Positions 1-13,429 of a DNA stretch of 31,802 bases are shown here, in pieces; positions within the stretch are counted from its first letter, which is position 1; each line of letters opens with the position of its first letter. The stretch covers positions 1 to 31,802 of the forward strand of contig LRSR01012275.1 of the NCBI GenBank assembly GCA_001579985.1. Direction: 5' to 3'. The position numbers and the translations under genes were made by a program. The notes under the pieces are model-generated. The model was given only the letters and a program-made list of their open reading frames with translations. It ran no database searches and was not told the origin of the DNA. The stretch is from Hypsibius dujardini (lineage: Eukaryota; Tardigrada; Eutardigrada; Parachela; Hypsibiidae).

Positions 1-478
1 CGCAGAGAATAAAATGTTCAATCGCGGAGAATAAAATGCTCAGCCGCAGAGAATAAATGTTCAGCCGCAGAGAATAAAATGTTCAATCGCGGAGAATAAA
101 ATGTTCAATCGCGGAGAATAAATGTTCAGTCGCAGCGCATAAACGATATTCCGTCACACAGAATGGAATGATCTGTTACTGGAATATGATGTTCAGCTGC
201 AGAGAACTCCACTCTCCAGCCGCAGAGAATAAAATGTTCAGTCGCGGAGAATAAAATGCTCAGTCGCAGAGAATAAATGTTCAGTCGCAGAGAATAAAAT
301 GTTCAGTCGCAGAGAATAAAATGTTCAGCCGCAGAGAATAAAATGTTCAGTCGCGGAGAATAAAATGTTCAGCCGCAGAGAATAAAATGTTCAGTCGCGG
401 AGAATAAAATGTTCAATCGCGGAGAATAAAATGTTCAGTCGTGGAGAATAAAATGTTCAGTCGCGGAGAATACAATGT
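1..478. repeat. 22-bp minisatellite carrying AATAAA in most units
   Basis: Tandem units of 21-22 bp read CGCAGAGAATAAAATGTTCA plus one or two bases, with variants CGCGGAGAATAAAATG and a one-base-shorter AATAAATG form. The array is continuous from the window edge to about 130, degenerate from 130 to 220, then regular to about 478. About 17 units contain AATAAA, the animal poly(A) signal. The array probably continues to the left of the window. Confidence 0.95.
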
Positions 479-741
479 TCCTCTCACAGGAACGACTTTT
501 GTTCCTGCTGGTTAAGGGTTTTGTTCCTCATGTTTCAGGCCCAGATACTGAGATACTTAACGGCTGAGAAGCTTGTAAATATACAATGATTAATTGATTA
601 CTTGATGATGCTGTTGCCGCCGAGTGGGGATTTTTTTCAACTGCTTGTTGTGGTTTTGAACCTGTCAATATTACATTCTGCATCATCCCTTGTAGATAAT
701 TAATTACAATTTTTTTTTCAGTATTGTGAATTTCACTAGGC

Positions 742-1556
742 ATGGTGTTTGCCTTCGTTATCACCACTCTTCAGCCGGGCTTCGTTAAACTCCTCTACTC
801 CACCACCTTCGACCGAGATGATTCTCTCACGGATCGACAGGACCGTAAGGAAGTACTCCAGCGCGTCTGCCAGAAGGTTGCTTCCGGTACAGCATCTACT
901 GTAGTACATTTGACACGCATATGAATAGATTTCCTCCGTGCTTGTCAATAATCAACGTCGCGTTCGCTGCACACGTGGCAAAAACCTTGCGCTGATCGAA
1001 TTAAGCACTTCAACCCGGGGGCTTTACAACAGGGGTCGAACGAGTATAATGGCTTAACTCGGTTAGGGCAAGGTTTTTTGCCATGTGTGAACAAACTTCC
1101 CTGACCTATTTTTGCCCCGACTTTTTAGAATACGACGCCATGAAGCGCTACACCAATCGCAACGATGCCGGCGATTTCGAACGTCTCCGCTCGGATAACG
1201 TTCTCCCGGAATTCTCACGCGGGATCGTGCGCCTGGAACCTGAGGAATTCTTCGCGGACGGGAAGATGATTCTTTGGTTCGCGGCCATCGACACGGGCTT
1301 CGCGCTGATCCTGGAGAACTCGGAGAATGTTCACGTGGCGACGCTGAATCTAAAGCTGCTGATCCAGAACCTGCAGCAGTACACGCAGGTGATGACGGAG
1401 CCGGTGGTGGCGCTGGCGCGGGTCGAACGGATCGTGATGGTTGTGGAGCGCTCCATTCCCAATGGCGTGCTGCCGCTGCACACCAGTGCCTTGTTGAAGG
1501 AACGGCTGAAAGAGACGGATAAGAGCTTTTCACGCTTGATCAAGGAAAAGGGATGA
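742..1556 (+). CDS. AP5S1: AP-5 adaptor complex subunit sigma-1
   Basis: Small (sigma) subunit of the AP-5 adaptor, a coat-like complex of the late endosome/lysosome. Two exons, 742-886 and 1129-1556, encode 190 aa (the human protein is about 200 aa). The start ATG has an in-frame TGA just upstream. The donor GTACAG at 887 and the acceptor CTTTTTAG ending at 1128 agree in phase 1. The opening MVFAFVITTL matches the family's MVHAFLIHTL opening. The second exon carries the family core: an LWFAAIDTGFALILE segment, then RVERIVMVVERSIPNGVLPL near the C-terminus. An earlier donor (GTAAGG at 845) is also in phase, but it would remove the conserved RKEVLQRV segment, so 887 is preferred. An AATAAA lies at 785-790 of the second kilobase (1785-1790), a plausible poly(A) signal. 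Identification rests on remembered human AP5S1. Confidence 0.88.
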
Positions 1557-1784
1557 GGTATACTTGCTGGATCGGGAGAAAATGGCCAATGCGTTCTGTG
1601 ATCTTCAATGTGAGTGCGTCTGTCGATTGTTTGATTGTTTGATTGCTTGATCTATAACTATATTGTTGTTTTTCATTTTTTTATGCCAGGGGGACGGAGT
1701 TCGTGTACATTTCGTTTTCTTTTATGAACATTGATAATTTTTAACAATTGTTGTAGTTCTGTAGCTCAGCAAAGCATTTTACAG

Positions 1785-1790
1785 AATAAA
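1785..1790 (+). promoter_or_regulatory. Candidate poly(A) signal of AP5S1
   Basis: AATAAA about 230 bp after the AP5S1 stop codon, within AT-rich sequence. It is the first such hexamer on the plus strand downstream of this gene. Confidence 0.5.
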
Positions 1791-2306
1791 GAACACTCAT
1801 GGGGCGTTTAGCGTTTTATCTTTAGTCGAGTCAAGCAATCAAGCAATCTCTCGCTAGTATATGTAGGAGTGTGGCTTGGCGAACGATGTCTTGGACTTTG
1901 ATGAGAATAGTCCTTTTCACTTCTTTCTCTCGCTAGTGAGGGCGAAACATTTTGGACTTTAGTATGATCACTAAAGTTTCGTTTTGCCCAACTGCGAAGT
2001 CCGTCGCACCTCTCTTGGTCGCTCCTTGGAGTGCCGTAGAGTTGTTGCAGTGCCGGATTTCCCTTTGCTTTTAGTGGAAGTCTCCCGGTTATGCGGCAAC
2101 GGAGTCGGTCCATGATTCGCGGTTTTCGGCATCGACGGAATGACCAGTGAAGGTTTTCTCCATCTCTGCCGTATGAAACGAAACAAAGAACACCACAGAG
2201 TATTCGCGACAGACAGTTCAGAGACTCCGGATTTTGAACGAGCGGAAACCCAATGTCTGCCCTAACGAGTACCGAGTACCTTTCGTTTTCTCCTTCCGCT
2301 TGGCTT
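1791..2306. other. Intergenic, no gene seen
   Basis: Open frames here are short and antisense to each other, and none resembles a known protein. It separates the 3' ends of AP5S1 (+) and the unidentified minus-strand gene, so the two genes converge here. Confidence 0.6.
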
Positions 2307-2672
2307 TCATATCAAGAGTGTGGATGCAATACTTTCGCTGAGTTTGTTGTAGACCTCAGGAATGTCATGCTCGGGATCCTTCAACAGCACGTCGATCTTC
2401 GTCACTTTCTTGTGCTCGTCCCCTGAAAGCACTTCGACATTTTTGAGTTTTGTTCCACATCCAAAACCCTTGCAATGCGTACGTTCGACTTTGGCTGGTA
2501 TGAAGAGCGCTTCCTCTAGGCCGTGCCGGATGAAACTCGTCACAAACATCATCCTCGGGAAGTCCTCCGGATTGATCAGCTTCTCGTGCTCATCCACCCG
2601 CTCGATGTGGTCGGAATCGACAACCCCTGATTTGTAAAATGATGGCAAAGGTAGAAGACACCGCCGGACGAC

Positions 2673-2711
<39 letters not shown>

Positions 2712-2948
2712 GGCAGGCAGACAGGCAGACAGACAGACAGACAGACAGATAAGCAAACAGAAGGACAGATAGACAGAACGCATCTTCCTGGCATCGAATG
2801 AGAGTGTCGTTTAATGCTTGCTGCACCTATAAAAACGCACCGATCACTATGAGTTTTTCCTTAGCGAACTGTAGGACCGACGCGAAGCCGGCGTTAGGGT
2901 TGGCGTAAAAGTCCTTATTTTCTACAAGGACGGGACCCACAATGGACA
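2307..2948 (-). CDS. Unidentified protein, last two exons (5' part unresolved)
   Basis: Two minus-strand exons read cleanly, 2948-2841 then 2626-2307, with the stop codon at the low-coordinate end. The phase-1 junction uses donor GTGCGT at 2840 and acceptor AAATCAG ending at 2627. The upstream exon begins VSIVGPVLVENKDFYANPN and the downstream exon begins VVDSDHIERVDEHEKL. The last exon has two nearby cysteines (HCKGFGCG) and a charged C-terminal half, and ends STLLI. The intron holds a (CAGA)n array. Codon use and splice fit look like a real gene, but I do not recognise the family. The exon feeding the acceptor at 2949 must end in phase 1. Several short open frames at 2960-3390 are candidates, but none could be chosen. 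Confidence 0.5.
2671..2765. repeat. (CAGA)n tetranucleotide array, intronic
   Basis: CAGA/CAGG units on the plus strand inside the 214-bp intron 2627-2840 of the unidentified gene. The apparent CLSV-repeat reading frames over it are artefacts. Confidence 0.95.
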
Positions 2949-3720
2949 CTTAAAGAGATTGATATACATGGCGAATGATATGAAATGGACTTGTGCCTAC
3001 GTAACGAAGTACCATCGGGATCGGGAGGTATAGACCAGGTGAATCGTGGTCACTAGCTTTGGTTTTGGGTTCACGTCCACTGCGGCTACTGCCACCTTTT
3101 GTTTGTTACGCGAGCTAGCGTGAGAATGTTTCCCCGGAACTCGGAGGGTGTTAAGGAGATGAGTCGCTATTTGGGCCGCCATTTGGATTCGTGTCCGAAC
3201 GTCCTTCCTGCAGCTTTCCCCACATTCCATTCTACTGTAGAGAAGATCGCGTCGTACGCGTAGCAGCTTCAATCGTCGCTTAGAGACTCCTCGGCATGAA
3301 ATAGCGGTACCAGGAGTCTCGTTATCGTTCAATGTCTGACTAGATCTTCGACTTTCAAATCTACTGTATAAGTAAAGAAAACCCAAAACTGCTTTTCAGT
3401 AGGGACATGCAAACACATTTCTGTCAGTAAGGGTAAAGGGCTAAAAGATCAAATAATACCCAACACACAAATACAGATCAACGATGAGCAAACCAAAAGC
3501 AAAAAGAACAGACCGTCGCTGACTGGGAGAGAGAGAAAGAGAGAGAGAGAGATCATCAACCGAGAAAACTAATAACCGGCACATACACAAAAAAACACAT
3601 GACTCTTGCGAAGCGAGTTCTTTAAACGTGTGCAAAATGGACGCAGGCAGGACGCAGACAGGACGCAGGCACGGCACAGGCAGGACGCAGGCAGGACGAC
3701 TAATGTGCATGCATGCTGAC
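2949..3720. other. Region upstream of the unidentified gene, exons unresolved
   Basis: It may hold further minus-strand exons of the unidentified gene, for example an open stretch at 2997-3386, but no splice chain in the right phase was found. A GA-rich run lies near 3530-3552. Near 3645-3700 a short GGCAGGACGCA-type repeat (about 10 bp, several units) precedes the 3' end of the kinase gene. Confidence 0.5.
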
Positions 3721-6700
3721 TTAGAAATCTTCCCAGAATCCGGCACTCAGCTCGGTGGGAAGATCCGTGGAACTGGAAGAGTACGTCTTGACAAGGCGCG
3801 TTGCTGCGACGTCGTCTGAAAAAAAGATTCTCAGTTTCTCACTGCCGCTAAGTGTTTTTATTTGCTTGTCTGTTCTTCGGTCAGCCGGTCTTTTTGCCGG
3901 CCGATTATTTTGCAAGCCGACGTACCGCGGAATTTCACTTGCCGACCTCCAGCTGAGGGAGAGAGCAGCGACACCGGTGGTGCATGGGGAGCTCTACTTG
4001 CGGCATGTGAAGCCGCGGCGGACGCCTTCAGCTGAATGCCACTGTCGCTTGAGCAGGAGCCAGAGATGGACGCCTCACGAATTGGTTTCAAACGGCAATT
4101 GGACTAAAACGAAAACGAAAGAATAAAACGAAATAAACGCTCAGCCGGGAAGAAGACCTGACTAACCTTCATCCAATCGGACTCTAGAACCTGATGAGCA
4201 AACAATCGCGAGTCAACATTGACATGAATCATCTTCCGGATCAAGTCGCGACCGGCGATGGACACGTCGTCCCAATACGGGCTGGGGAATTCAAAGCGGC
4301 CCGCGAGTATTTGGCTGAAGAGTGCCTCTTGGTCCTCCACATCTCTGTACAGAAGTTCATTAAATCCCGAAATCCAACTCGATTTGATACGACCAAAGCG
4401 AATAAGTTGAAGTGTCCATACGTTTGAAAGGGCGGAAATCCGCACAGCAAAATGTACGCGGTCACACCGGCAGCCCAGACGTCGACTTTAAAGCCGTAAC
4501 TGCAATAGGAAACATTTATTTATTACGGCAGTGGGAAAGAATTTTCAAAAGTAAATGGCAAAGTTCAATCGACCGTCAAATAAAAAGGACCACTAATTAT
4601 TGCTTGCTCAAATGAATGCTCATCTACCTAAAAAATCAATCAATTATTACAATTCAAATAAATCAATCAAAAAAATTCAATTATTACAATAGAGGGGAAT
4701 GAATTTTCAAACGTTAACTAGAACTGGTAATTTTACTAATTTAACCACAAAGGAAAACGCAAAATCAAAATCACTGCAATATTAAGGAACGATTTCAGAA
4801 TCAGGCAAGAAACTCTCTTTTGAGTTCCCTTGTAGGAATTAAAGAGCAGAAGATTCCCTTACCCGGTTTCCGCTAAAATTTCCGGCGCAACGTATGTTGG
4901 TGAGCCACAAATAGTAAACAGCGGTTCTCCCTCCTTTACGTGTGACGCCAAGCCAAAGTCGGCCAACTTCAACGCCTTCGAGCCATCCGCCTGCTCTGTG
5001 ACCTAATCAAAACAAAGAAATTTAGGTCACAGGCCAGGCATATCTTCGTAATGGATGCGCTCCCCTCCCACCACCCACCAACAAATTCTCCGGTTTTATG
5101 TCTCGGTGTACTACCCGATTGGAGTGTAAATAGTCGAGGGCCAAGCAGAGTGAGCGAACCAAATCCGCCGCCTCAGGCTCGGTGAATTTGTTGAATTGCG
5201 AGAGCAAGGAGAAGAGATCCCCGCCTTTGACCAATTCCATCACCACATAAAGTCGACCGGCAAATGTGTACCTGTGAAGACAGACGCAAACAAACCGGTT
5301 GCACACTATTGTCGTATTTTGATCCACCCAGGTTTGTTCGGAACTCTTACTCGTCCAGTAGGTTAACGATGTTTGGATGTCGCAGTCGACGGAGGATGGT
5401 AATTTCATTTCCAACTAATTTCTGAAAAAAAGTAATGAAAATATTAGCATTCATTCGGGCCTGGGATTCAATCGTCAATTGCCTGTCTGTCTATCTGTCT
5501 ATCTGTCTGTCTGTCAACTTCTTTGCCGGTCTGCCTGCCTGTCAATTTGTCTGTCCGTCTGTCTAACTGTCTGTTTTACTGTCTGCCTGTCTACCTGCCT
5601 GTCTGCTTGTATGTCTGCATGTATGTCTGTATGTCTGTCTACCTCTTTGCCGGTCTGCCTGCCTGTCAATTTGTCTGTCTGTCTGTCCATCTGCCTGTTT
5701 GTGAGCTTGTGAGTCTACCGATTATCTTGATGCCAGTCTGCGTGCTAGTTTGGCCGAGGTTCGGTCATGTGGTTCTGTCAAGAAGGGACGCAGAAACTGG
5801 GTGGCCTACCTTGTCCTTAATTCGGTTTCGTTCGATAATTTTAATCGCCGCTTGTCGTCCAGTCCGCCTATTGATACAAACGAGCAGCAGTTCAGAAAAG
5901 ACTCGTTTAAACTTCCGTCCACCCACTGAGCACGCGATCATACCATTCAACGCATTCATGGACCGTGGCGAAGTTGCCATTTCCGATGAGCTTGCCAATG
6001 TTATAACGGTCACGAATGTCCGGCGGATGGTTGATATTGAAGCAGGATCCGTCCATTTGCTTCGGTAGGGTCATCTGTAGAGCATAAACAGCACAAAAAG
6101 ACATAGAAAAATTATCACGCAGTATTCAGACATGCCGAGGCAAGAGAATATTTACCCGACGCGAAACTCTGGGACTTGCAACGGAGATCGCCACATCCCT
6201 CGCACTCAAGACGTACGTTCCACTGGCTGTGAAAAATGAGAAACCTTTCAAAACTCGAGCAAGTTAAAAGGACGCATCGTGGATGACGGTGAGTTTAGTA
6301 CTTGTCATGGCCTGGCGTCCAGATAGACCACTCTTCAAAACCGTCCGCTTCTTCGACAGCTGCTTCTGCTCTGCAAACGAATTAGACAAACAAAATTCCA
6401 GCGGGATTCGGTCAAAAGTTGCAGCAAAAAATTTGGGAGCTCAATACCTTCAAGATCCAAATCGCAGTCACCTCGAGTAATTCGACCGCTGACACTGGCG
6501 ACGAAGATGTCGCCATTGAAGAAGTCAGACAGCGCCCGACACTGCGGAAAAGAAAGCGAAAATAATTTAGCGAAAATAAATGATCAAAAATATTTAGCTG
6601 TATTTGACATTTATTAGGATATTAAATATTGTGCCGTATGCCATTTTTATTTCACATTCTTTATTTATTTTATTAATCTTTATTATCTTCCACCGACCAG

Positions 6701-6900
6701 TGTCCTGAACCTGCTTATTATTGTTGACTTATAAATTCTCATGCAACTTAATTGATCTATGAATATAGAGAGACGGTTCATGACTAAATAAACACGATAT
6801 CGCATAAAATATCGATTTTCCAGCGAAATATCACACATTCATCGTAACGGCCCTTCCATTCCAGACAGACAGACAGACAGAGACAGACAGACAGACAGAC

Positions 6901-6957
<57 letters not shown>

Positions 6958-7831
6958 GAGGCAGGCATACAGACAGACCTCTCGAAATGTCAATCCCTAA
7001 TACTCAATGCGCGATGTTATTATTCTAACACATAATGGGCAATGTCCTTCCGCCTCCCGCTTCCTCCCCTCCGTCCTCCACACGCGTCGCTAATAAAATC
7101 GATCAACCCTAACCGGCGCGATAAACAGGCGAAGGCGCAGCTAATTTTCCCTGACAAAATCCGACCGGAGCAGTGATCGACCTTGAAGGGCTTGCCGGAA
7201 AGCAGTCGACTGGATCGGGTGGGAATAGCGTTTTCATCATCCGAAAGGGCAGATTCGTTCGATTTTATCGATTAAAACGCTTAAAACGGCGGAGTCGATC
7301 AACATCAACCATGATCGGACGGCGATGAAAACTCTTCCCCGAATGAACATCTGTCATGTCCAGCAAGGTCAGCACAAGCCTACTTCAGACGGGAGAGGAC
7401 CGAACAGGCGTTGAAACAAAGCCCACAAAAATCGATGACCCATATGCGAGAGCTGATATTTCAAACGGACGAACAAGGATGGAAATTGATACACAAATTC
7501 AAAGTGCAAGAAATAGCACATTTCACAAAACAATATAGGCAGATGAACTGTCTGTGAACTGTCAGTGTGTCCGCTTGTCTGAGTACCCGTCTGCTGGTTG
7601 GTCTATCTGCCTACCTGCCTAAATGCCTGCCAACCTGCTTGTCTGTCTGTCCGTCTGTCTGTCCGTCTGCCTAAATGCCTGTCAACCTGCATGTCTGATT
7701 GTCTGCTGCCTGTCTGTCTGTCTGATTGTCTGCTGTCTGTCTGTCTGTCTGTCTGATTGTCTGCTGCCTGTCTGTCTGTCTGTTTATCTGTCTGTCTGTC
7801 CGTCTGCCTAAATGCCTGCTTGTCTGCTGCC

Positions 7832-7870
<39 letters not shown>

Positions 7871-9256
7871 ATGCCTGCTTGTCCTTCTGTCTCTAGCCCG
7901 TCTGTACTTTTTACTTACTTCACCCAACTCGACGTCAAAGATCTTCCGTATCGGGCCGGGTAGCGGACTGAAGAACTTCGTAATCTCATCAAGGACATGG
8001 GTGAAGGATTGCGCGGACCGCTCGTCCAGCAGCAGGCGCATCAGCTGCCTCGGTTTAGGTCCGTTCAAGAAGACATACACTCGTTTGGGCGTGGTGACAT
8101 TCGCTCCCGCCGATTTTGCCGGTGCTTAAAGAAAACGTGCATCATTATTGGTGCAGAATTCAATTCAAGTACCACGCAAACCATGAAATAATATCCAAGA
8201 GCAATACAAACGCAATTAGACAGACTGACAACTGGCATGCCTGAACGCCAATCATAAAGACGAAAAATGGGTCAGAAAAGGCACGCGCCGTAATAACAAA
8301 AAGAAAATCAGTTGGGATTTCACCAGAACCCAAACATATTCACTCCATCACTCCATCATTAATCACTAAAAATCACTCTCAAAGGATAAATTCAGATCTA
8401 AAGCAAACAGAGCTTTAACGTTTCTGATAAATTAGCAGTACTTTAAATCAGTACCTTGCATTTTAATATATATATTTAATATATTTCTAAACATTAAAAA
8501 AGCAATTGAAAATTGTTAAAAATTGTTGGTAAAAAGTAATCTATACATATACCAGATATGATCTTGTCGAAATTCTTCTTCATCTTAAGATTAGAAATAA
8601 ATTAGAATTTGTTTACCGCGAGACGAGCGCGGCTCAGCCATCGAGCGCCGTTTGGAGGGATCATTATGCGACAGAACATTCAAATGCTGATGCCGTTGCT
8701 TGATTGATTGATAGTCCAACTTCTTCAGCGTCTCTACCGAGGAACAGATAAAGGACTCCTCATCCGCCATTTCGTCCAAGCTCGTCACCACACTCCCGTC
8801 CATTTTCAGGATGAACCGCACACCATGCGCCAAAAACAGCTTATCATCCAACACTTTGGTCAGGTCCTTCATCAACGGCGCCAGAGAGCGATACTTCTCT
8901 GCCTGTATCGAAACCACCAATCCCGCAAAAAAATGATCACCATTCCGGAAGAATCGCACTTTTCGTGTCCGGCGATCGACGCTTTCCTGTCGCGGACGTG
9001 AAGAAATGGCGATGCTGGGGACCATGCGCCGTTGTGATAAGTTGCCGTTTGACTGATTCGTTGATTGGCTCAGTCGGTGATTGACTGTGGCGACGTTTGC
9101 TTGATTAGTTGCATGGCTCACTCCACTGGCTCCGTACTGGCTCGTAGAGCCGACCGATTGATTGGTTGATTGTTTCCCCGAACATTCTTCGGCACTTCCA
9201 TTCTTTAATTCCGCGTGGCTTTCCGGCACTGTGGAATGCGTATCCGTTACCGCCAT
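3721..9256 (-). CDS. DCLK: Doublecortin-like kinase (DCLK family)
   Basis: Microtubule-binding serine/threonine kinase of the CaMK group. Fourteen exons in transcription order: 9256-8617, 8124-7919, 6541-6448, 6370-6302, 6226-6156, 6074-5944, 5867-5810, 5421-5351, 5271-5079, 5002-4863, 4499-4422, 4344-4167, 4103-3926, 3815-3721. All junctions agree in phase and give 733 aa (human DCLK1 is about 740). The N-terminus is Ser/Asn/Gln-rich. Doublecortin domain 1 spans about residues 99-185 ([19 protein letters not shown]) and domain 2 about 226-313 ([12 protein letters not shown]). A basic Ser-rich linker follows. The kinase domain (about 383-643) has the P-loop GNGNFATV, Lys413 in [13 protein letters not shown] with Asp504, DFG Asp526 and APE, so it should be catalytically competent. 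The ~90-residue Ser/Ala-rich tail has no domain I recognise. Linker exons 6370-6302 and 6226-6156 are the least certain. Confidence 0.92.
5481..5705. repeat. (CTGT)n array in a DCLK intron
   Basis: Imperfect CTGT/CTGC units on the plus strand in the 388-bp intron 5422-5809, between the P-loop-side exon and the exon starting [10 protein letters not shown]. Confidence 0.9.
6863..6985. repeat. (CAGA)n array in the large DCLK intron
   Basis: Nearly perfect CAGA units on the plus strand inside intron 6542-7918, which splits the second doublecortin domain. A CTGT array in the opposite orientation lies further along in the same intron. Confidence 0.95.
7560..7885. repeat. (CTGT)n array in the large DCLK intron
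   Basis: CTGT units with CTGC/CTAA interruptions, including a larger repeated block of about 45-60 bp (DNA reading CTGATTGTCTGCTGCCTGTC and variants). The array ends about 33 bp from the donor at 7918 (minus strand). Confidence 0.9.
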
Positions 9257-10558
9257 CGACTAGTATGATGTGTGAGCTATTTAAATCAAATTCATCGATT
9301 GCGAGGATGTTGGCGGTTTCGATGGGATAAAATCAAAAATGAGAAATGAAGTGGATGACGCATGCACCGAATGCAAGCGATGCAGTGAAGAGTGAATACA
9401 CACTCTGAAAATAAACAAGACTGGAAAGTTTGAAAATGATCCACAGCTTCGAAATCTGGAGCAGATTGTGTAAATTTATCCGGCGACAGGCAAAAATTTC
9501 TGGAGCATAATTCCTGCCCTCGAAATGAGTCAAATGGTGAGGTAGCGCAAAATTGCAATATTTTCCCCCGTGGCTGCAAAGAGGATATATAATAAGAGCC
9601 ACACCATAAGTCTACGGACAGACACGCAGGCCTTGCAAAGTGAGGAAAATCATAAAATAAAATAAAATAAAATGATAATCCATATCGATCGCATAGAATA
9701 TGGCCGGATATTACAGAACTAGATAGATGTAATTTTTTAAAATTCTATTCAGAAAATTCTATCCATGTAACAATTTTTAAAAATTAAAAAACTAGAGATA
9801 AATGACCACGTGATGCGTTGTCCTGTACGGCATGCCATAGATTTCGTGTTGAAGCAAACGCTTGATTTCAATTTGCTCAACTTCTGCTCGCAAAGAAGTG
9901 CGCCTAAAAGAGACATGTCTTTTACTGTGTTTATACCGCACTCTCCCTCGTAATTTTGTCTCACAGGGAAAATGCTTAATTTCTACCAAAAAAAGAGTTA
10001 TTATCTAAAGTGATTTTGCAATGAAAATTTATGGCCATTTCAATTTAACCGAAGTAATTGAGATTCCCACACGGCCTTGAGAATTGACCGGTCAGTTTTT
10101 TTTCTCGAGCTTTCGTTCTCACGCTTTTGACTCAATTCGCTAATTTCATCTCACCCTTCGCCTATTCATTTGTGAAGAGAGAAAGGCTACTTCGAAATCG
10201 ACTTAGAAGTGTTTCTGAAGGAGCAGAGGAGCCAGCGAAAGGACTGTTCTCCAAAGAGACCTGGTTTGCGTTCTCTGCTTCGTCGGACGATTTATTTGTG
10301 GCGGCTGAAGGCTAACAACTTTTTGAGCTAATTTTTGTCTTAGGCTCCCGGAATAAAGACTTGCAAAGGGTGCGGAGACTTCACAGCTCAAAACGATAAG
10401 ATTTTATCGCGAGTTTTACAATTTATGTTTTATTTACAATGTTTCGCGTACTTATTTCGCGACGTGTGAAAGACCAAAATGCTCTAGTACGAGAACAGTA
10501 AAGACAGAGTACTCTCAGCCAGAAAGTGAAGAAAATGAAAAACTATTAATGGCAACTA
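9257..10558. other. DCLK upstream region, no other gene seen
   Basis: Probable promoter and 5' UTR of the minus-strand DCLK gene, with a short (AAAAT)n run near 9653-9675. Open frames at 9292-9602, 9749-9989 and 10127-10391 overlap on opposite strands and show no recognisable protein. Confidence 0.5.
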
Positions 10559-10690
10559 AACAGACAAACAGACAGACACAGACAAACTGGTACGAAGACA
10601 AAGACAAGGCAGACAAAAAAGGGGAAAGATAAAGAGGTTGCAACTGAAATATAGAAAAAGCGACAGACAAACAAACAGACAGACATGCAT
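10559..10690. repeat. Degenerate (CAGA)n tract
   Basis: Scattered CAGA/CAAA units just 3' of the ATPase-like gene. This is one of the few such tracts that is not clearly intronic. Confidence 0.75.
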
Positions 10691-10732
10691 TATCATATTC
10701 GAACAATTTGATGTCCAGCGTTTCTTTCTTGT

Positions 10733-11949
<1,217 letters not shown>

Positions 11950-12806
11950 TTTCGATGCGCCAGATCCTTGTAGAGTTGTTGCCGCTTTTTTAGATGCGCT
12001 ACTCCCGGCTTGTGCTCCCAGCGAAATAAGTTCGCAAGTTCCTCCATTGCTTGGAAATTCACATGAAAATAATACGTACAGAAAACAACCAAGATTTCCT
12101 TTTGTTTTTATAATTTTCCAGACGCCAAAGACGATAAGTAATCAAATGAGGCAGTTTTGAATAGAAATGGATTTTTTTATGGGCCCCCGTGCGTGACAAA
12201 CTTTGTATTGAACTGGGGTTTTTTCTCCTCTTTTCCAAAAAAGAAATGCGGCTCATTCATCCATCCAAAATAATTTAACATAATTTTATACAAAAGTCCT
12301 TGCATTTTTCTCTGAAGCATTTGGCATAATGTTTGAACGACAACTAGTATATTGAGGCAAAAAAAATCGGTAAAGCCGAAGCACGTGAACTGCTTATTGA
12401 CTGCTATTGCCAATTGGTGAACTCGAAATAAGTAGGAGGAGCTATACTTCACTAAATTTTCTCATTAGTGTATCTACGTAGATAGACCAATGAAAACGCA
12501 CCACAGTCTGAGTATCAGCAGACTGCGTGTCTCCCCGTAGAATATGGCTTAGTCAGCCTCTTGTTATATATCCTCTTTGCCGTGGCTGGGATGTGAAAGT
12601 TTGTTTCCTGGGTGGGCCTGAAAGGAGATTTGACCAATCAAAGCCCACGGGTCTTAAGCTACGTGTACGTAAGATCGTATCACCGTATCACACACCGCAG
12701 ACATTGCGATACGCCCCTACGTTTATATGACTCCCGCCGTGAAAGATATCTTCACTTTAGAGCTTTAAAAAACTGTCGAATCTTGAAAGCACCTCCATTT
12801 CTAACT
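11950..12806. other. Divergent intergenic region
   Basis: Lies between the minus-strand ATPase-like gene and the plus-strand BTB gene. The frame of the first ATPase-like exon stays open back to a TTTCCAAG acceptor-like site near 12052, so that exon may extend further. No other supported gene is seen. Confidence 0.45.
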
Positions 12807-13360
12807 ATGAATTCCAATAGTTTAGAGTCTGACATGAAGCAATATGAGGTATGCTAAGTTATATTTTTGCCTCATCCTTTTAGTTGAACTGTGATTTCTT
12901 GTTGTTATTTTCGTTCTCTTTTATACGATTGATTGCTGGATTTGATGAATTTGTTGAGATTAATTCTTTTCGGCGATTGATTGATTGACTGACTGAGCTA
13001 TATTGAGAATCGCTCATTTGCTAGTTCCTTTGTTTGTCGCCGATATATCAGCTGGATTTGGTTGGACCTTGAGAGATAACGATGTATAAGTGGCTTTGGT
13101 GTAATTTTTTCGTAGGATTTTATTCGGAACTGTAAACTGGTGGAGGAGGAACGTCTTCCTCAGTACGAGACTGAGATCCTGTGGACTAACGATCTCAGCG
13201 GCGTGAAAGTCTTGGAGCAGCTAGAGAAGAATAAAACGGCTAAAATGACGACAGAATCGCAGGGGTCTAGCAAGAATTGCCCTTTCTTGGATCTGAAGTG
13301 GACAATTGAATTGGAATTGCTGCGTACGTAAGCCTACTGTGCAGTTGGTTGGTTGATTGG

Positions 13361-13429
<69 letters not shown>

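Noticed and set aside
1-478. Possible CRISPR array
   Set aside because: The units are contiguous 21-22 bp repeats with no unique spacers, in a eukaryotic context.
845-1128. Alternative AP5S1 donor GTAAGG at 845
   Set aside because: Stronger consensus and in phase, but it deletes the segment RKEVLQRVCQKVAS that matches the family.
1063-1533. 156-codon minus-strand frame
   Set aside because: Antisense shadow of the second AP5S1 exon, which has clear homology on the plus strand.
6784-6993. Cys/Leu/Ser/Val-repeat reading frames (also at 5479-6068, 7623-8129, 13952-14326, 16811-17199, 17568-17853, 19545-20190, 28800-29195)
   Set aside because: They are translations of CAGA/CTGT arrays inside introns or spacers; the repeat unit simply lacks stop codons.
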